Below are positions 17,322 through 27,014 of a stretch of DNA of 64,000 bases, in pieces. Source of the stretch: Micromonospora sp. KC606. GTDB taxonomy: Bacteria > Actinomycetota > Actinomycetes > Mycobacteriales > Micromonosporaceae. The position numbers were made by a program, and so were the translations under genes. The notes beneath the pieces were generated by a model. It ran no database searches and was not told where the DNA came from. It saw only the letters and a program-made list of their open reading frames with translations. The stretch is from NCBI RefSeq assembly GCF_004348675.1, contig NZ_SMKN01000012.1, positions 16,930 to 80,929 of the forward strand, given 5' to 3'. Positions within the stretch are counted from its first letter, which is position 1; each line of letters begins with the position of its first letter.

Positions 17322-18307
17322 GGCAGCTCCCGTTGTCCCCTCGTGAGTGCGTCGGTGAGGATCTGCGGCGTCGGGTCACCGCTGCGTCCAGTGAGGTCAA
17401 GGCGGTAGCGGACGTCGGTCACGTGCGTGGCGTCGACGCCGGCCTCGGTCAGGAGACGGGGGGTGAGACGGGGGAACGTGCTGGTCACCTGGAATGCCTC
17501 GGGTGGGGTTCGTAGACGCCACCGGCGTTGGCAGGTGGCGGAGTAGCGGTCCCGCCAGCCGGAGCCGCGGAGCAGATCGTCGATTGCGGCGCGGTGGGCG
17601 GTGGACGACAGGTGAGCACGCACACCGGTGATGAGGTCCGGCAGGGTTCGACCCCCGCTGCCTGCTGCGGTGATCTGGAGGGAGACGAGCCAGAGTTGCC
17701 GTTCGCCGGTCTCTACCATTTGTGTCAGCGAGGAGATCCAGTGGGCGCGGCGTTCGGACACGGTGGTCTTGACCTCGACGTCGAGGTCCGGGAGCCCGAA
17801 GTCGTGCTCCTCGGCCTGTCCGCCGCGCCAGGATGCGAGGGCGGTGTCAGGACCGACCGTCTGGGTGAGGCCAGCGAACAGAAGCAGTTCCCCGACGAGC
17901 CCTGTCTCCTTCTCCTGGGAGAGGACGTCCTCGGTCTGCAGGAGGTGTCCGAGGCGGCGCAGGGTCTCGGTCAGCGCGGCGGTCATTGTCTGTTGGTCGA
18001 GTTGGACCCGGTCGGCGACGGCGCACAGCAAGGGATAAGCATCGACGAAGAGCCGGGGATCGGTGACGGCAACCTCGATCATCCGTTGCCCGTCGTGGTG
18101 CACGACGCGGACGCTGAGGTGCTCCAGCCCGGCTGGTACAACCTCGTGGGAGGTTGCGGGTCCGCGTAGCCCGACTCGCCTGGCGTGGGGGTCGACGAAG
18201 AGCACAAGTCGGGGTGACCCGGTGATCGGGTGGTCGATCGGGACACTGCTTCTCAGGTAGTCGCTGAAGCTGTCGGTGCTGAGGTGACGGTCTGCCGGTG
18301 TCATCAT
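17318..18307 (-). CDS. PD-(D/E)XK motif protein (DUF4420)
   Basis: A 329-residue predicted nuclease. The active-site pattern is seen as Glu140 (GLVGELLL), Asp169 (HDFGL) and Glu178-x-Lys180 (LDVEVKTTV), matching PD-(D/E)XK enzymes. ATG 18307 was taken as start because it overlaps the stop of the upstream MORC gene by 4 bases (ATGATGA); the longer open frame is antisense-like Arg/Pro-rich sequence. The family travels with Z1, MORC and AIPR genes, and it is the likely DNA-cutting subunit. Confidence 0.88.
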   Translation of the reverse strand: MMTPADRHLSTDSFSDYLRSSVPIDHPITGSPRLVLFVDPHARRVGLRGPATSHEVVPAGLEHLSVRVVHHDGQRMIEVAVTDPRLFVDAYPLLCAVADRVQLDQQTMTAALTETLRRLGHLLQTEDVLSQEKETGLVGELLLFAGLTQTVGPDTALASWRGGQAEEHDFGLPDLDVEVKTTVSERRAHWISSLTQMVETGERQLWLVSLQITAAGSGGRTLPDLITGVRAHLSSTAHRAAIDDLLRGSGWRDRYSATCQRRWRLRTPPEAFQVTSTFPRLTPRLLTEAGVDATHVTDVRYRLDLTGRSGDPTPQILTDALTRGQRELP

Positions 18308-19818
18308 GAGCGGGCCTCGAAGGTGGACCTCTCTGCCTTGGCCGCGGTGGTGAGGACCTCCTGCCAGAGGTCGATGTTGTCCTTGTCGCGGGCGCCGAAG
18401 TGCGCACCCTCGAAGACGTTGCCGGCGAGCAGGAACAGCAGGGCCTTGAGAACTGGGGCGTCGTTGGCGCCGCCGCGTCGTCCGCCGAGCAGGGCTCGCC
18501 GGTACGCCTGGTTGAGCCACAGCGTCCTGGTTCCGCGGTCGAATTCGAGGAACGCGTCGGTGGTGAAGCGCTTCCACTGGATGTTGAGGGGTTCCTCGGG
18601 GAGTAGCGGCAACTCGTTGCGGACCTCACGGGACACCTTGGGGTGGAAACCCTTGCCGGGTGGTAGCACAGCCTTACGGCGTGCGGTGGTCCGTCGGTTG
18701 GCGTTGATCCATGCCGCCTCGGCGGCCTGGAGGTAGTCGGTGATCGTGGTGCCGTCGTGGGCGCGTGCCGTGGCGACGGCTTGGGCGAAGCGGGGCCCGG
18801 CCGACACGCGAGACTTCTCGGGGTTCATGACGAAGAGTCCGGTGGTGTCCCCGTCGATGTCGATACAGACCCGAGCAAGCTGGAGTCGGGGGTCGGAGGC
18901 GTGGATGCCCTCCCAGCCGCCGGCGTGCAGGAGTCGTCCACGGCGGTAGAAGTAGAGGCCCTGTCGGGCCTCCGCCCCGCCGGGCAGTCGGTACTCGGGG
19001 GAGTTGGAACGGCGCGGCCAGATGTGACAGCGCATCAGCAGATCGGTTCCGCTGGTCCGTACCCTCAGGTCCTTGGGCCAGCCGGGCAGTGTGTCGGGGT
19101 AGGCGAAGGGGTCGGTGGGTGCCACCGGGTGACGGACGCCGACGCCGAGCTGGATGTCCTCGACGTCTATGACGATTCGGATGTCGCGTTCGGTGAGGAT
19201 GCGGTGGAAGGTCAGGCCCAGGTGTCCCTGCAGGTGTGAGATGGTGCGGCTGAGGAACTCGTCGACCTGCTCGGGGTCGTCGGACGAGGGTAGGCCGTGT
19301 ACCTGGTCCCAACGGACGATGGTGCCTGACCCGCTGGTGGGGAGTTGCCAGTTGCGGTCGAGTTCGGCGGCGGCGAACGTACCGGCCACGATGTCGCAGG
19401 TGTAGTCGCGCTTGCCGGAGGCGAGTTTCCAGCGTCTTCCCACGGCTGCGTGTCCGGGTGCGCGGGACAGCACGGTGAGGCTGGCGGCCTGGCTGAACGA
19501 GGCTGCCTTGAGTCCGAGGCCGAAGTGCCCGAGGTCCTCGCCGGTGTAGTGGCGGTTACCACCGACGGTCATCGCCGCGTCGATGTGGTCGGGCTTGATG
19601 CCTCGGCCGTTGTCGACGACGTAGAGCCCAACCAGGCGGGTGCCGCGTTGGACGAATCGGACGAGGATGTCGGTGGCGCCGGCGTCGATGGAGTTGTCCA
19701 CCAGGTCGGCGAGGGCGGTCTCCAGGGAGTGGTTGCGGCCCAGGGCGTCCATTGCCCGCGGGTCCGGCGGTAGCTGCACCGCTCCCTCGGTGGGGACCTC
19801 CTGAGACCAGACGGACAT
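18304..19818 (-). CDS. MORC/MutL-like GHKL ATPase 1
   Basis: A 504-residue ATPase of the GHKL superfamily. The Bergerat fold motifs are intact: LETALADLVDNSIDAGA (32-48; catalytic Glu33 and Mg-binding Asn42), VVDNGRGI (67-74) and GHFGLGLKAASFSQ (97-110). An S5-like transducer and a helical C-terminal part follow. MORC ATPases clamp on DNA and dimerise with ATP. In bacterial operons with Z1 and PD-(D/E)XK proteins they are proposed to license cleavage. It is coupled to the DUF4420 gene and 41 bases downstream of the AIPR gene. Confidence 0.92.
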   Translation of the reverse strand: MSVWSQEVPTEGAVQLPPDPRAMDALGRNHSLETALADLVDNSIDAGATDILVRFVQRGTRLVGLYVVDNGRGIKPDHIDAAMTVGGNRHYTGEDLGHFGLGLKAASFSQAASLTVLSRAPGHAAVGRRWKLASGKRDYTCDIVAGTFAAAELDRNWQLPTSGSGTIVRWDQVHGLPSSDDPEQVDEFLSRTISHLQGHLGLTFHRILTERDIRIVIDVEDIQLGVGVRHPVAPTDPFAYPDTLPGWPKDLRVRTSGTDLLMRCHIWPRRSNSPEYRLPGGAEARQGLYFYRRGRLLHAGGWEGIHASDPRLQLARVCIDIDGDTTGLFVMNPEKSRVSAGPRFAQAVATARAHDGTTITDYLQAAEAAWINANRRTTARRKAVLPPGKGFHPKVSREVRNELPLLPEEPLNIQWKRFTTDAFLEFDRGTRTLWLNQAYRRALLGGRRGGANDAPVLKALLFLLAGNVFEGAHFGARDKDNIDLWQEVLTTAAKAERSTFEARS

Positions 19819-19859
19819 TTACGCTCCAGTGGGTGTGGCCGGTGTGACGGGCGGAACTG

Positions 19860-21845
19860 TCAGAAGCCGTTGACGGGACGGAATCCGTGGCGTCGGGCGT
19901 TGCGCATGGCCTCCAGCGCGCCGCGTAGGTGCTTGCCTGCGGGGTCCCAACCCTGGTGCAGGGCTTGGGCGACCTCGGTCGCCGACTGCCGTTGCTCGGG
20001 GCTGAGGATCCCTGTGGCAGCGCCCCAGGCGGTCAGGTCGCTCCAGTCAGCACCGGTGGTGCCCCGGACCAGTTGCAGGTCGTCGCCGTAGGTGTCGACG
20101 TCGGCGAGTTCCGTCTCCAGCTGTGGCGGGATAACCCAGTCCAGTTCGCGTACCGCAGTCCAGCACTCCGGTCGCTTGGTCCACTCGCCCACGTTGGTAC
20201 GGCCCTCGGGCGGCGACGTGATGACCTTCTGCACAAGCGGGCACAGGTCGGTTATTGCGTCCTGCAGCGCGGGGGTGAGGTCCTGGTTGCGCCAGATGCG
20301 GTCGAGGTCGACCCTTTGGCTGGTCGCGTGGGCGAGTTTCGCGATGGTGTAGGTGACAATGTTGGCCTTGTACCCGCCGAAGTTCTGTCTGGCGACGAGT
20401 TTGTCGACCTTCCTGAACAGGATGGCCTTGGCCACCAGGTGTCGGCAGTACTGCTTGTCGACCACCGGTTGCTGCTCGTCCAGCCGCTGCGAGAACAGAG
20501 TGAAGTTCTTCTCCGCCCCGAGGCTGACCAGATGCGGTTCCATACTCCAGGAGTGCTCGAACTTGGCCAGGTCGGACTTGGTGAACTTCTGGGCTGACGG
20601 GTTGGCGGCCTTGAACACCTTCTGCCGGGCCGGTGTCCCCTCACGGGTGAGAGCGTTGGCGTACTGGCCGCGGGCTCGTTCGTAGAACCAGTGGGTGTCG
20701 TGCGGATGGGCGGGGCTGGGCGGCGCCCACAGGGTCCGCATGATCCGCTCGACATCGACGTGGAAGGCACTGTTCGCCTTCAGGTCCGAGGCGGTGACGC
20801 GGTTCTGGGTGTTGGAGTAGGCGGAGATCTGCGGGACGATGTCGTCGAGCCGGTCCGGTGAGACAACCGTCAGCTTCATCTGCACGTGCGCGGCACCGAC
20901 GTCGACCTTGTTGCGGTGGGCGTGGTGGATGGTCGCGGTGGTCTGGCCTCCGTTGACGATCTGGAGGTTGTGGAGGCGGCGGATCACCCGCTGGCCGGAC
21001 GCCGTGTCGTCGAACTCGACTTTCGAAGCGGTGGCTGCGATCCCGTTGTTGTAGGCGAGGAACCGCTCGGGATTGCTCTTCAGGGTGTCCAGGATCCCTC
21101 GATTGACCGCGCCGCGGACCTGCAGGAAGGAGCGCACGTTCAGCTCCAGCAACCGAGCCCCGTGGGCGGAGTACAGCTCGGCCAGTCCGCTGGCAGGCAC
21201 GATGGCCAACAGAACCGAGTAGTCCTCGTCGGTCCGCGGAGTGGCCAGGCAGGGCAGCCCTTCCGGGAACTCCGCGACGATCGGCTCGGCTTTGCTTCCG
21301 GAGGTTGACCAGTTGGCCAGGCGTCGCAGGTCCCACAACTCGCGGCTGACGTGCCGGCCCTCGAACAGCATCGGCGCGATGCTGTCGCGGACCACGCTGC
21401 GAGCGTTGGTGACCAGCACCAGACGCACCGACTCGACCCGACCGAATCTCTCGCTGACGGTGGCACACATACCCGCCACGTCTGAGGAACGGTCACGTCT
21501 GGTCAGGGTGCCGCCGACACAGCGGGACAGGAAGTTCTCCAAGCGCCTGAACGCCGCATCGACCTCGACACGGCCGATCTTGTGGTCGTCGTCGGCGCGG
21601 GGGCTGTAGTGGGTAAGAAACAGGTCCAGCGACCGGTCGTCAGATGCGGCACCGTAGCCGCTGACCTCGACACCGTGGTCCTTGAAGTGCACCGCCACGG
21701 CATCCTCGGTGTGTCCGTCGGCGGCCAGCTGGTCGAGCATCAGCTGGGTGAAGGCTTCCTGAAGGTCGCAACCCTCGATCTCAGCCTGGGTCCTGACGTC
21801 CTCGATGAGACCGTGCGCGTAGTCGCTGACGTCCGACTCAGCCAC
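19860..21845 (-). CDS. AIPR family protein (abortive infection phage resistance)
   Basis: A 661-residue AIPR protein. Diagnostic segments are NNGIAATASKVEFD, NLQIVNGGQTTATIHHAH and IVPQISAYSNTQNRVTASDL. AIPR proteins come from abortive infection systems and associate with restriction modules; the central fold is nuclease-like in some relatives. The GTG at 21845 was selected with AGGGG upstream; the frame stays open to 22016 but the extra 57 residues are Cys/Arg/Pro-rich and unlike the family. First gene of the minus-strand AIPR-MORC-DUF4420-Z1 operon. Confidence 0.88.
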   Translation of the reverse strand: MAESDVSDYAHGLIEDVRTQAEIEGCDLQEAFTQLMLDQLAADGHTEDAVAVHFKDHGVEVSGYGAASDDRSLDLFLTHYSPRADDDHKIGRVEVDAAFRRLENFLSRCVGGTLTRRDRSSDVAGMCATVSERFGRVESVRLVLVTNARSVVRDSIAPMLFEGRHVSRELWDLRRLANWSTSGSKAEPIVAEFPEGLPCLATPRTDEDYSVLLAIVPASGLAELYSAHGARLLELNVRSFLQVRGAVNRGILDTLKSNPERFLAYNNGIAATASKVEFDDTASGQRVIRRLHNLQIVNGGQTTATIHHAHRNKVDVGAAHVQMKLTVVSPDRLDDIVPQISAYSNTQNRVTASDLKANSAFHVDVERIMRTLWAPPSPAHPHDTHWFYERARGQYANALTREGTPARQKVFKAANPSAQKFTKSDLAKFEHSWSMEPHLVSLGAEKNFTLFSQRLDEQQPVVDKQYCRHLVAKAILFRKVDKLVARQNFGGYKANIVTYTIAKLAHATSQRVDLDRIWRNQDLTPALQDAITDLCPLVQKVITSPPEGRTNVGEWTKRPECWTAVRELDWVIPPQLETELADVDTYGDDLQLVRGTTGADWSDLTAWGAATGILSPEQRQSATEVAQALHQGWDPAGKHLRGALEAMRNARRHGFRPVNGF

Positions 21846-22243
21846 GCGCACCCCTGTGCCGCAGGACACGGGTACGGCACAGCGGGCCGCACATCCCGGG
21901 CGGACTTGTGAGGGGCATGCAGTTCTCCGGGGGATCGTTCGGCATGTCGGGTGACGGTACGCGCCGACTCGGTCGCTGATGGCACCAACTCTCCCTGATG
22001 AGGACAGGACCGACAAGACCCACCGGGCTGAGTCTTGATCACCACATCGGTCCTGTTCATCACCGCATCGGCCCTGTTCCGGGTCGGTCGAACCACCTGT
22101 GGCGCGACCGGAGCCCGAGGAGTCTCGTGCGCTCCCGTCAGGCGGACGATCCGTCGTGACGACGCGGGGGCGGCCGACGCGCGGCGTCGGACCGCAGAGG
22201 TAACCTGCGCAGTGCGTTCTGACTGATCGGGGAGGTGACGCGG

Positions 22244-24202
22244 GTGACGGACGATGCCGTCGAACGGCGTCGGGCGGGTTACGGCGTCAAGCTCGTGCGT
22301 GGCCCGTTCGTACGCCTGGCGCCACACCCTGAGGCGTGCAAGGACGACGCCGAGTTCCTCCGCTTCGCGGCGGCGTGCCGTGAGCGGGGCGAGCGGCTGG
22401 CGGCGGACCTGTTCAGCGGTGCTGGCGGCCTGAGCCTGGGCCTCACCCAGGCAGGGTTTCGTGTGGTCCTGTCGGCCGACCGCGACCCCGAGTCCGTCGA
22501 GACGCACCGACACCACTACCCGGGCCTCACCCTCGACTGCGACCTCGGAGAGTCCGCCAACGTCAGGCGGATCGCCGCCCTGGTCAAGGAGGCGGGGATC
22601 GAGCTGCTGGCCGGCGGCCCGCCGTGCCAACCCTTCTCCCGGGCGGGCCGCTCACTGATCCGTCACCAGGTCCGCCACGGCCTTCGCCCGGCGCACGACG
22701 AACGCCGGGACCTTTGGCGCTCGTTCCTGGAGGTCATCCAGCTGGCACGACCCGCCGCCGTGATCATGGAAAACGTTCCCGACATGGCGCTCGACCGGGA
22801 GATGTTCATCCTCCGCACTATGGTGCACGAGTTGGAGTCGATCGGTTACGCGGTCGAGGAACGGGTCGTCGACACCCTGCGCTACGGCGTACCCCAGTTC
22901 CGCCAACGGTTGATCCTGGTCGCGCTACGGGACGGGATCGCCTTCGACTGGCCGCAGGAGGTACCCGACCGGGTCTCGGTGTGGAACGCGATCAGCGACC
23001 TACCCGAGGTCGAGGGCGGCTGGAGGCCGGAGGGCGGCGCGGACGGCTGGTCCGACTACGCCGGTCCCAGATTCGCCTTCCAGAAGCAGATGCGTCAGGG
23101 TGTTGCACCGGCGGACACGGGCAAGGTCTTCGACCACATCACCCGACCGGTACGTGAGGATGACCTGCGCGCCTTCGACATGATGGACGCCGGCACCCGA
23201 TACTCGGACCTACCGGAGGACGTCAAGCGCTACCGCGACGACATCTTCGATGACAAGTACAAGCGCCTGAGCGAGGACACCTACTCCCGCACCATCACCG
23301 CGCACATCGCCAAGGACGGCTACTGGTATATCCATCCCCGACAGGACCGCACACTGACTGTGCGTGAGGCCGCGCGGCTGCAGACCTTCCCCGACTGGTT
23401 CCGCTTCGCCGGCCCACCCTCGGCGGCGTTCCGCCAGATCGGCAACGCCGTACCCCCGGCGCTCGGCACCCAGCTCGGGCGCGCCGTGATGACGGCGCTG
23501 GATACCCGAAGGCCAGTTCCCTACCGTAGCCGCGACATAGCCCGGGCCCTTGCCACCTGGTTCGACGACCTCGGTGAGCCGGCCCTCCCGTGGCTACACG
23601 CTCGGACACGGTGGCAGGTCATCTCCGCCGAGATGCTCCTCGACCGGGCAGCACCGGAGCAGGTCCGAATCCTCTGGTCACTGCTCGAACGGTGGGCGCA
23701 GCCGCAGGACACCGTTGACGCCGGCGACGAACTTCTCGAGATCGGGCGGTGGATCAACCGCGAGCACCGCGCCGAGCGGCTGCTCGAACTGGCGCGCACC
23801 CTGACGTCGCAACCGGACCTGCTCGACGATGACAAGATCCACACCCTCCGCGGGGTCGATGCCTCGATCATCGACCTTGCCGTCCTCGCGATCCCGACCC
23901 GAGACGAGGACGACGCGGAGGAACCCGTGCTCATCACCAAGGGCACCCACCGCGTCGCCGCCCGGTTCACCGGGGAGCACGTCGAACGCAGCCACAGGAT
24001 GACCGCCGGGCGTCTGGCCGTCGCCCGGATGATCGGCGATGACACCGACGCGCGGCGAGCGCACATGGGCCTGATCGAGCTGGCCACCTCCGTCTGCCGC
24101 CCCACCGCCCCCGCCTGTCCCCGCTGCCCGCTGAACGAGGCATGCAGCGACGCAGCCAAAAGGGGCAGTCGGCTCGGACGACAAACGGCGGTCAGTCCCT
24201 GA
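22244..24202 (+). CDS. C5 cytosine methyltransferase fused to endonuclease III-like domain
   Basis: A 652-residue fusion. Residues about 52-430 are a DNA (cytosine-5) methyltransferase: motif I FSGAGG (57-62), catalytic Cys128 in PPCQPFS, ENV, QFRQR and motif X GNAVPPALG. Residues about 445-640 resemble the HhH-GPD/endonuclease III family and end with a full 4Fe-4S loop C618-x6-C625-x2-C628-x5-C634. The family catalytic aspartate motif (normally VDTHVxR) reads TKGTHRV here, and the hairpin reads LRGVDASI, so glycosylase activity may be lost. GTG 22244 has GGGGAGG eight bases upstream. It is divergent from the AIPR operon. Confidence 0.9.
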   Translation: MTDDAVERRRAGYGVKLVRGPFVRLAPHPEACKDDAEFLRFAAACRERGERLAADLFSGAGGLSLGLTQAGFRVVLSADRDPESVETHRHHYPGLTLDCDLGESANVRRIAALVKEAGIELLAGGPPCQPFSRAGRSLIRHQVRHGLRPAHDERRDLWRSFLEVIQLARPAAVIMENVPDMALDREMFILRTMVHELESIGYAVEERVVDTLRYGVPQFRQRLILVALRDGIAFDWPQEVPDRVSVWNAISDLPEVEGGWRPEGGADGWSDYAGPRFAFQKQMRQGVAPADTGKVFDHITRPVREDDLRAFDMMDAGTRYSDLPEDVKRYRDDIFDDKYKRLSEDTYSRTITAHIAKDGYWYIHPRQDRTLTVREAARLQTFPDWFRFAGPPSAAFRQIGNAVPPALGTQLGRAVMTALDTRRPVPYRSRDIARALATWFDDLGEPALPWLHARTRWQVISAEMLLDRAAPEQVRILWSLLERWAQPQDTVDAGDELLEIGRWINREHRAERLLELARTLTSQPDLLDDDKIHTLRGVDASIIDLAVLAIPTRDEDDAEEPVLITKGTHRVAARFTGEHVERSHRMTAGRLAVARMIGDDTDARRAHMGLIELATSVCRPTAPACPRCPLNEACSDAAKRGSRLGRQTAVSP

Positions 24203-25508
24203 AGCCGAGCGCGGCGGCGACGTCAGGGGCCTCTGCCCGCAACGTCTCACCGATGCGCTGCAGGGCCGCGTACTCCCCGGCACGCATAGCAGCGGCGCGC
24301 AACGCCAAGCCGACAACCGGCATGGGCGGCGTCGCCCCCGACGCCTCGCCGCGAGACAGGGCGGCCAACTGCTCAGAGGTCACATTCGGGCCCTCAGAGG
24401 CACTGCGCGAGTTCTTGCGGTAGGCGTCGTCCGCACGCATACACAGCTCGTGCACCGGGCGTTCGATCAGCTGACGCAGCTGCGGTGGCATCGCCACCCT
24501 GATCTTCGCCACGTTGATGTTGAACACCACGTCGAGGTCCGTGTCGAAGTCCAGTGCCACCCGCGCGAGCTTGGTGTGCTCGTCAATGCCCCGCATCCCG
24601 TTCCAGCCGCCCCACTGGACCAACCGCTGGGCGCGATAGACATACAAACCCTGCTGACGGTTCCAGTTCAGCGGGCCCGACAGCCGCTCGAACTCCGCCT
24701 GCGACGTGAACTGATCGCGAGACGGCAGAACGTACCGCTGCAGCCCTACCGTACCGGTAGCCTCACCAACGGTGACCTCGAAGCGCAGCGGAGGGAGTAC
24801 CTCCCGTGCCGGCTCGTCCGGGGCGAACGGATTCCACGGCCGAACCTTCTCGCCGTTGACGGTGATCACGAGGCCATCACCGACCTCGCCCTCGAGGAAG
24901 CGGTGGAAAACCGTACCCAGGTGATCGGCAGTCTTGCTCGCCAACGCCTCCAACCGGCGACGCGCCCAACCGCCCTCCGGCCTACGCTCCGGCAGGACCC
25001 GGTCAAGTCCGCGCCAGAGCACCACAGTCCCCCCTGTGTCCGCCACCGTCTCGCAGGCCTTGACGACCTGCTCGTCGTTCGCCGGTTCGGCGACGACCCA
25101 GTCATCCATCTCGGCGATGAGATCGAGATCGATCATCCGCGACACGGTGCGGGCCGTGGCCGCCCTCCTGCGACTGACCACCGTCAGGGACCGGCACTGC
25201 GACAAGGATGCGGTTTTCAGCCCCAGCCCGTACCGACCCAGGTCTCCACGGCCGTAGTCGCGCCGACTGCCGTAGCGCAGTGCCTCCAAGAGACCATTGG
25301 CGCTCATTCCCTCGCCGTCGTCCGCGATCATCACCCACGAGTCGGAACCGTCGAACACAACTTCGATCTCGACCCGACTCGCGCCGGCGGCGACGCTGTT
25401 GTCCACGACGTCGGCTACTGCGGTCGGGAAGTCGTAACCGATGTCGCGCAGCGAGTCGGTCAACCGCGCGGCCGATGGCGCCACGCTGTACAGGTTCCGA
25501 GCGCTCAC
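24192..25508 (-). CDS. MORC/MutL-like GHKL ATPase 2
   Basis: A 438-residue second GHKL ATPase with intact motifs: FPTAVADVVDNSVAAGA, MIADDGEGM and GRYGLGLKTASLSQ. It shares the layout of the first MORC-like protein (transducer region with LNWNRQQGLYVYRAQRLVQW, then FNINVAKIRVAMPPQL) but is clearly divergent in sequence. GTG 25508 is preceded by GGAGGAG. It overlaps the methyltransferase gene tail to tail by 11 bases. Two different MORC subunits suggest a heteromeric clamp. Confidence 0.9.
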   Translation of the reverse strand: MSARNLYSVAPSAARLTDSLRDIGYDFPTAVADVVDNSVAAGASRVEIEVVFDGSDSWVMIADDGEGMSANGLLEALRYGSRRDYGRGDLGRYGLGLKTASLSQCRSLTVVSRRRAATARTVSRMIDLDLIAEMDDWVVAEPANDEQVVKACETVADTGGTVVLWRGLDRVLPERRPEGGWARRRLEALASKTADHLGTVFHRFLEGEVGDGLVITVNGEKVRPWNPFAPDEPAREVLPPLRFEVTVGEATGTVGLQRYVLPSRDQFTSQAEFERLSGPLNWNRQQGLYVYRAQRLVQWGGWNGMRGIDEHTKLARVALDFDTDLDVVFNINVAKIRVAMPPQLRQLIERPVHELCMRADDAYRKNSRSASEGPNVTSEQLAALSRGEASGATPPMPVVGLALRAAAMRAGEYAALQRIGETLRAEAPDVAAALGFRD

Positions 25509-25846
25509 GACGACTCCTCCGTTCGAAAACGACGACGGGGACCAGGATGTCATACTCCTGCGCACCCCATCCTGCGGGACGCACACGTGTGGGCCAGCGA
25601 TCAGTCTTCTGCCTCAAGAACCGCCGACACACGCGTCAGGTGGGCGGATCTGGATGAGGCGCCGAGGCTCACCCACTCCGACGACAGGAGCGTCTAGCGT
25701 TCCAGACGCCTAGGTATCGTTCCGCCCGACACGCCAGCGACACTAGAACATAGGTACGACGAAGCCCGCTCATTCACGACCGGTCGTCGCTTGACGGCAA
25801 CGCTGCGCAACGTTCGAAGAGGGGCGACGCCAAGACCACCCGGAAG

Positions 25847-26362
25847 TCAGGGATCTCGTCGGCGGCTGCCCGGCGAACCGGGCGCGGGGGTGATGTCCGC
25901 GGTCAACGGGCCGCGTACCTCGACGGCAACCCGGCTTGCCGCCTCCCCGACCTCTCGACGCACCTCACATTCCCACACTCTGACAACGCGCCAACCGGCC
26001 TCGCTCAGCTCGTTGTCAATCCGTTGATCACGAGCCTGGTTCGTCGCGATCTTCGTTGCCCATCTGTCCGCGTTGGGGCCACGGAATCGCGACGGTCCGT
26101 GCTGCGGGCACCCGTGCCAGAAGCATCCGTTGACGAATACCGCGACGCGTGGACCGGGAAACACCAGGTCCGGTCGGCTGCGGTTGAACAGGGTTCGTCC
26201 GAGGCGGAATCGGAGACCGAGGGCGTGCACGGCACGGCGCAGCGCCATCTCGGGCACTGTGTTGCGTGTGCGCCGTCCTCGCAGGTGAGATCCCTGGGCT
26301 GTGGCCACCCATGTATGGGAGCCGTCGTTCGGCGGGGAGCTGCCACCGCTGGAATTCGTCAT
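25847..26362 (-). CDS. vsr: very short patch repair endonuclease (Vsr)
   Basis: A 171-residue Vsr-type endonuclease, which nicks at T:G mismatches produced by deamination of 5-methylcytosine. Conserved blocks: RRAVHALGLRFRLGRTL, RPDLVFPGPRVAVFVNGCFW, HGCPQHG with zinc-type Cys/His, KIATNQARDQ and VVRVWECEV. ATG 26362 has GAGG six bases upstream. Its presence with a C5 methyltransferase is the classic pairing. In MORC-type clusters it may also serve as restriction nuclease. Confidence 0.92.
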   Translation of the reverse strand: MTNSSGGSSPPNDGSHTWVATAQGSHLRGRRTRNTVPEMALRRAVHALGLRFRLGRTLFNRSRPDLVFPGPRVAVFVNGCFWHGCPQHGPSRFRGPNADRWATKIATNQARDQRIDNELSEAGWRVVRVWECEVRREVGEAASRVAVEVRGPLTADITPAPGSPGSRRRDP

Positions 26363-26398
26363 CGCACACCTCGACGGGGGGCACTCACCGGCGGCCAC

Positions 26399-27014
26399 CG
26401 TTCGCCTTTTCTGCCAGGCAGCCCTCGTGTTCTGAGTACTGAAAGCAGTCGATTGACCCGCGGCCTACTCCGGGTCGGGCGCCGCGGTCCTCAACGCTGA
26501 CCGATGTACCTCTGGCAGGTATCGAACCTGAACTCTGGATCTCCACGCCTCCCAACGTTCCGTCGCGGGCCCTCCGCCACCCGAGATTGTCGAACACGCC
26601 CTCCGCACCGCACCACTCGAGGTACCAGCTCGGGCTTGTGGCCGGCTGGCGACGTCGAGACGACGGCGGCGGTGGTAGTCCGCCGCGACGCTGGCGCTAC
26701 CACCTGTTAGGCGAGAATCAGCCTGTGATGGCCCACCCGACCTGATCACGACTGGCTGCTGCTAGCTGTGCGGCGTAGACAGCGGCAGGGCCGAGTCGAT
26801 GGCCATCGAGTCTGAAGCGGGACGAAGAGGTGCGTGGCGGCGACCTGAAGCCAAGCCTTGAGAGGCCGCCATCCATGGCGAATGGTCCAAGCCCGTATCC
26901 ATGTCGCTGGTGCAGCGCGCCACTGCGGCGCTCCGTTCGGAGGCAGTCGTCGGTTCTACGCAGCGTAGGCAGCCGGGCCGGGTCGTCGGGGCACCTGCCG
27001 TGGCGGGAGATCTG
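26399..27014. other. 616 bases without a recognisable gene
   Basis: Open frames exist on both strands but none looks like protein. A T-arm-like CAGG-TTCGATA-CCTG hairpin occurs on the minus strand near 26518-26533 without the remaining arms of a tRNA. It may be the right edge of the defence island. Confidence 0.4.

Noticed and set aside
26500..26545. tRNA-like T arm on the minus strand (CAGG-TTCGATA-CCTG followed by CAGAGGT)
   Set aside because: Only four base pairs in the T stem, no matching 5' acceptor strand (ACCTCTG) within 100 bases upstream, and no D or anticodon arm; not a tRNA gene.
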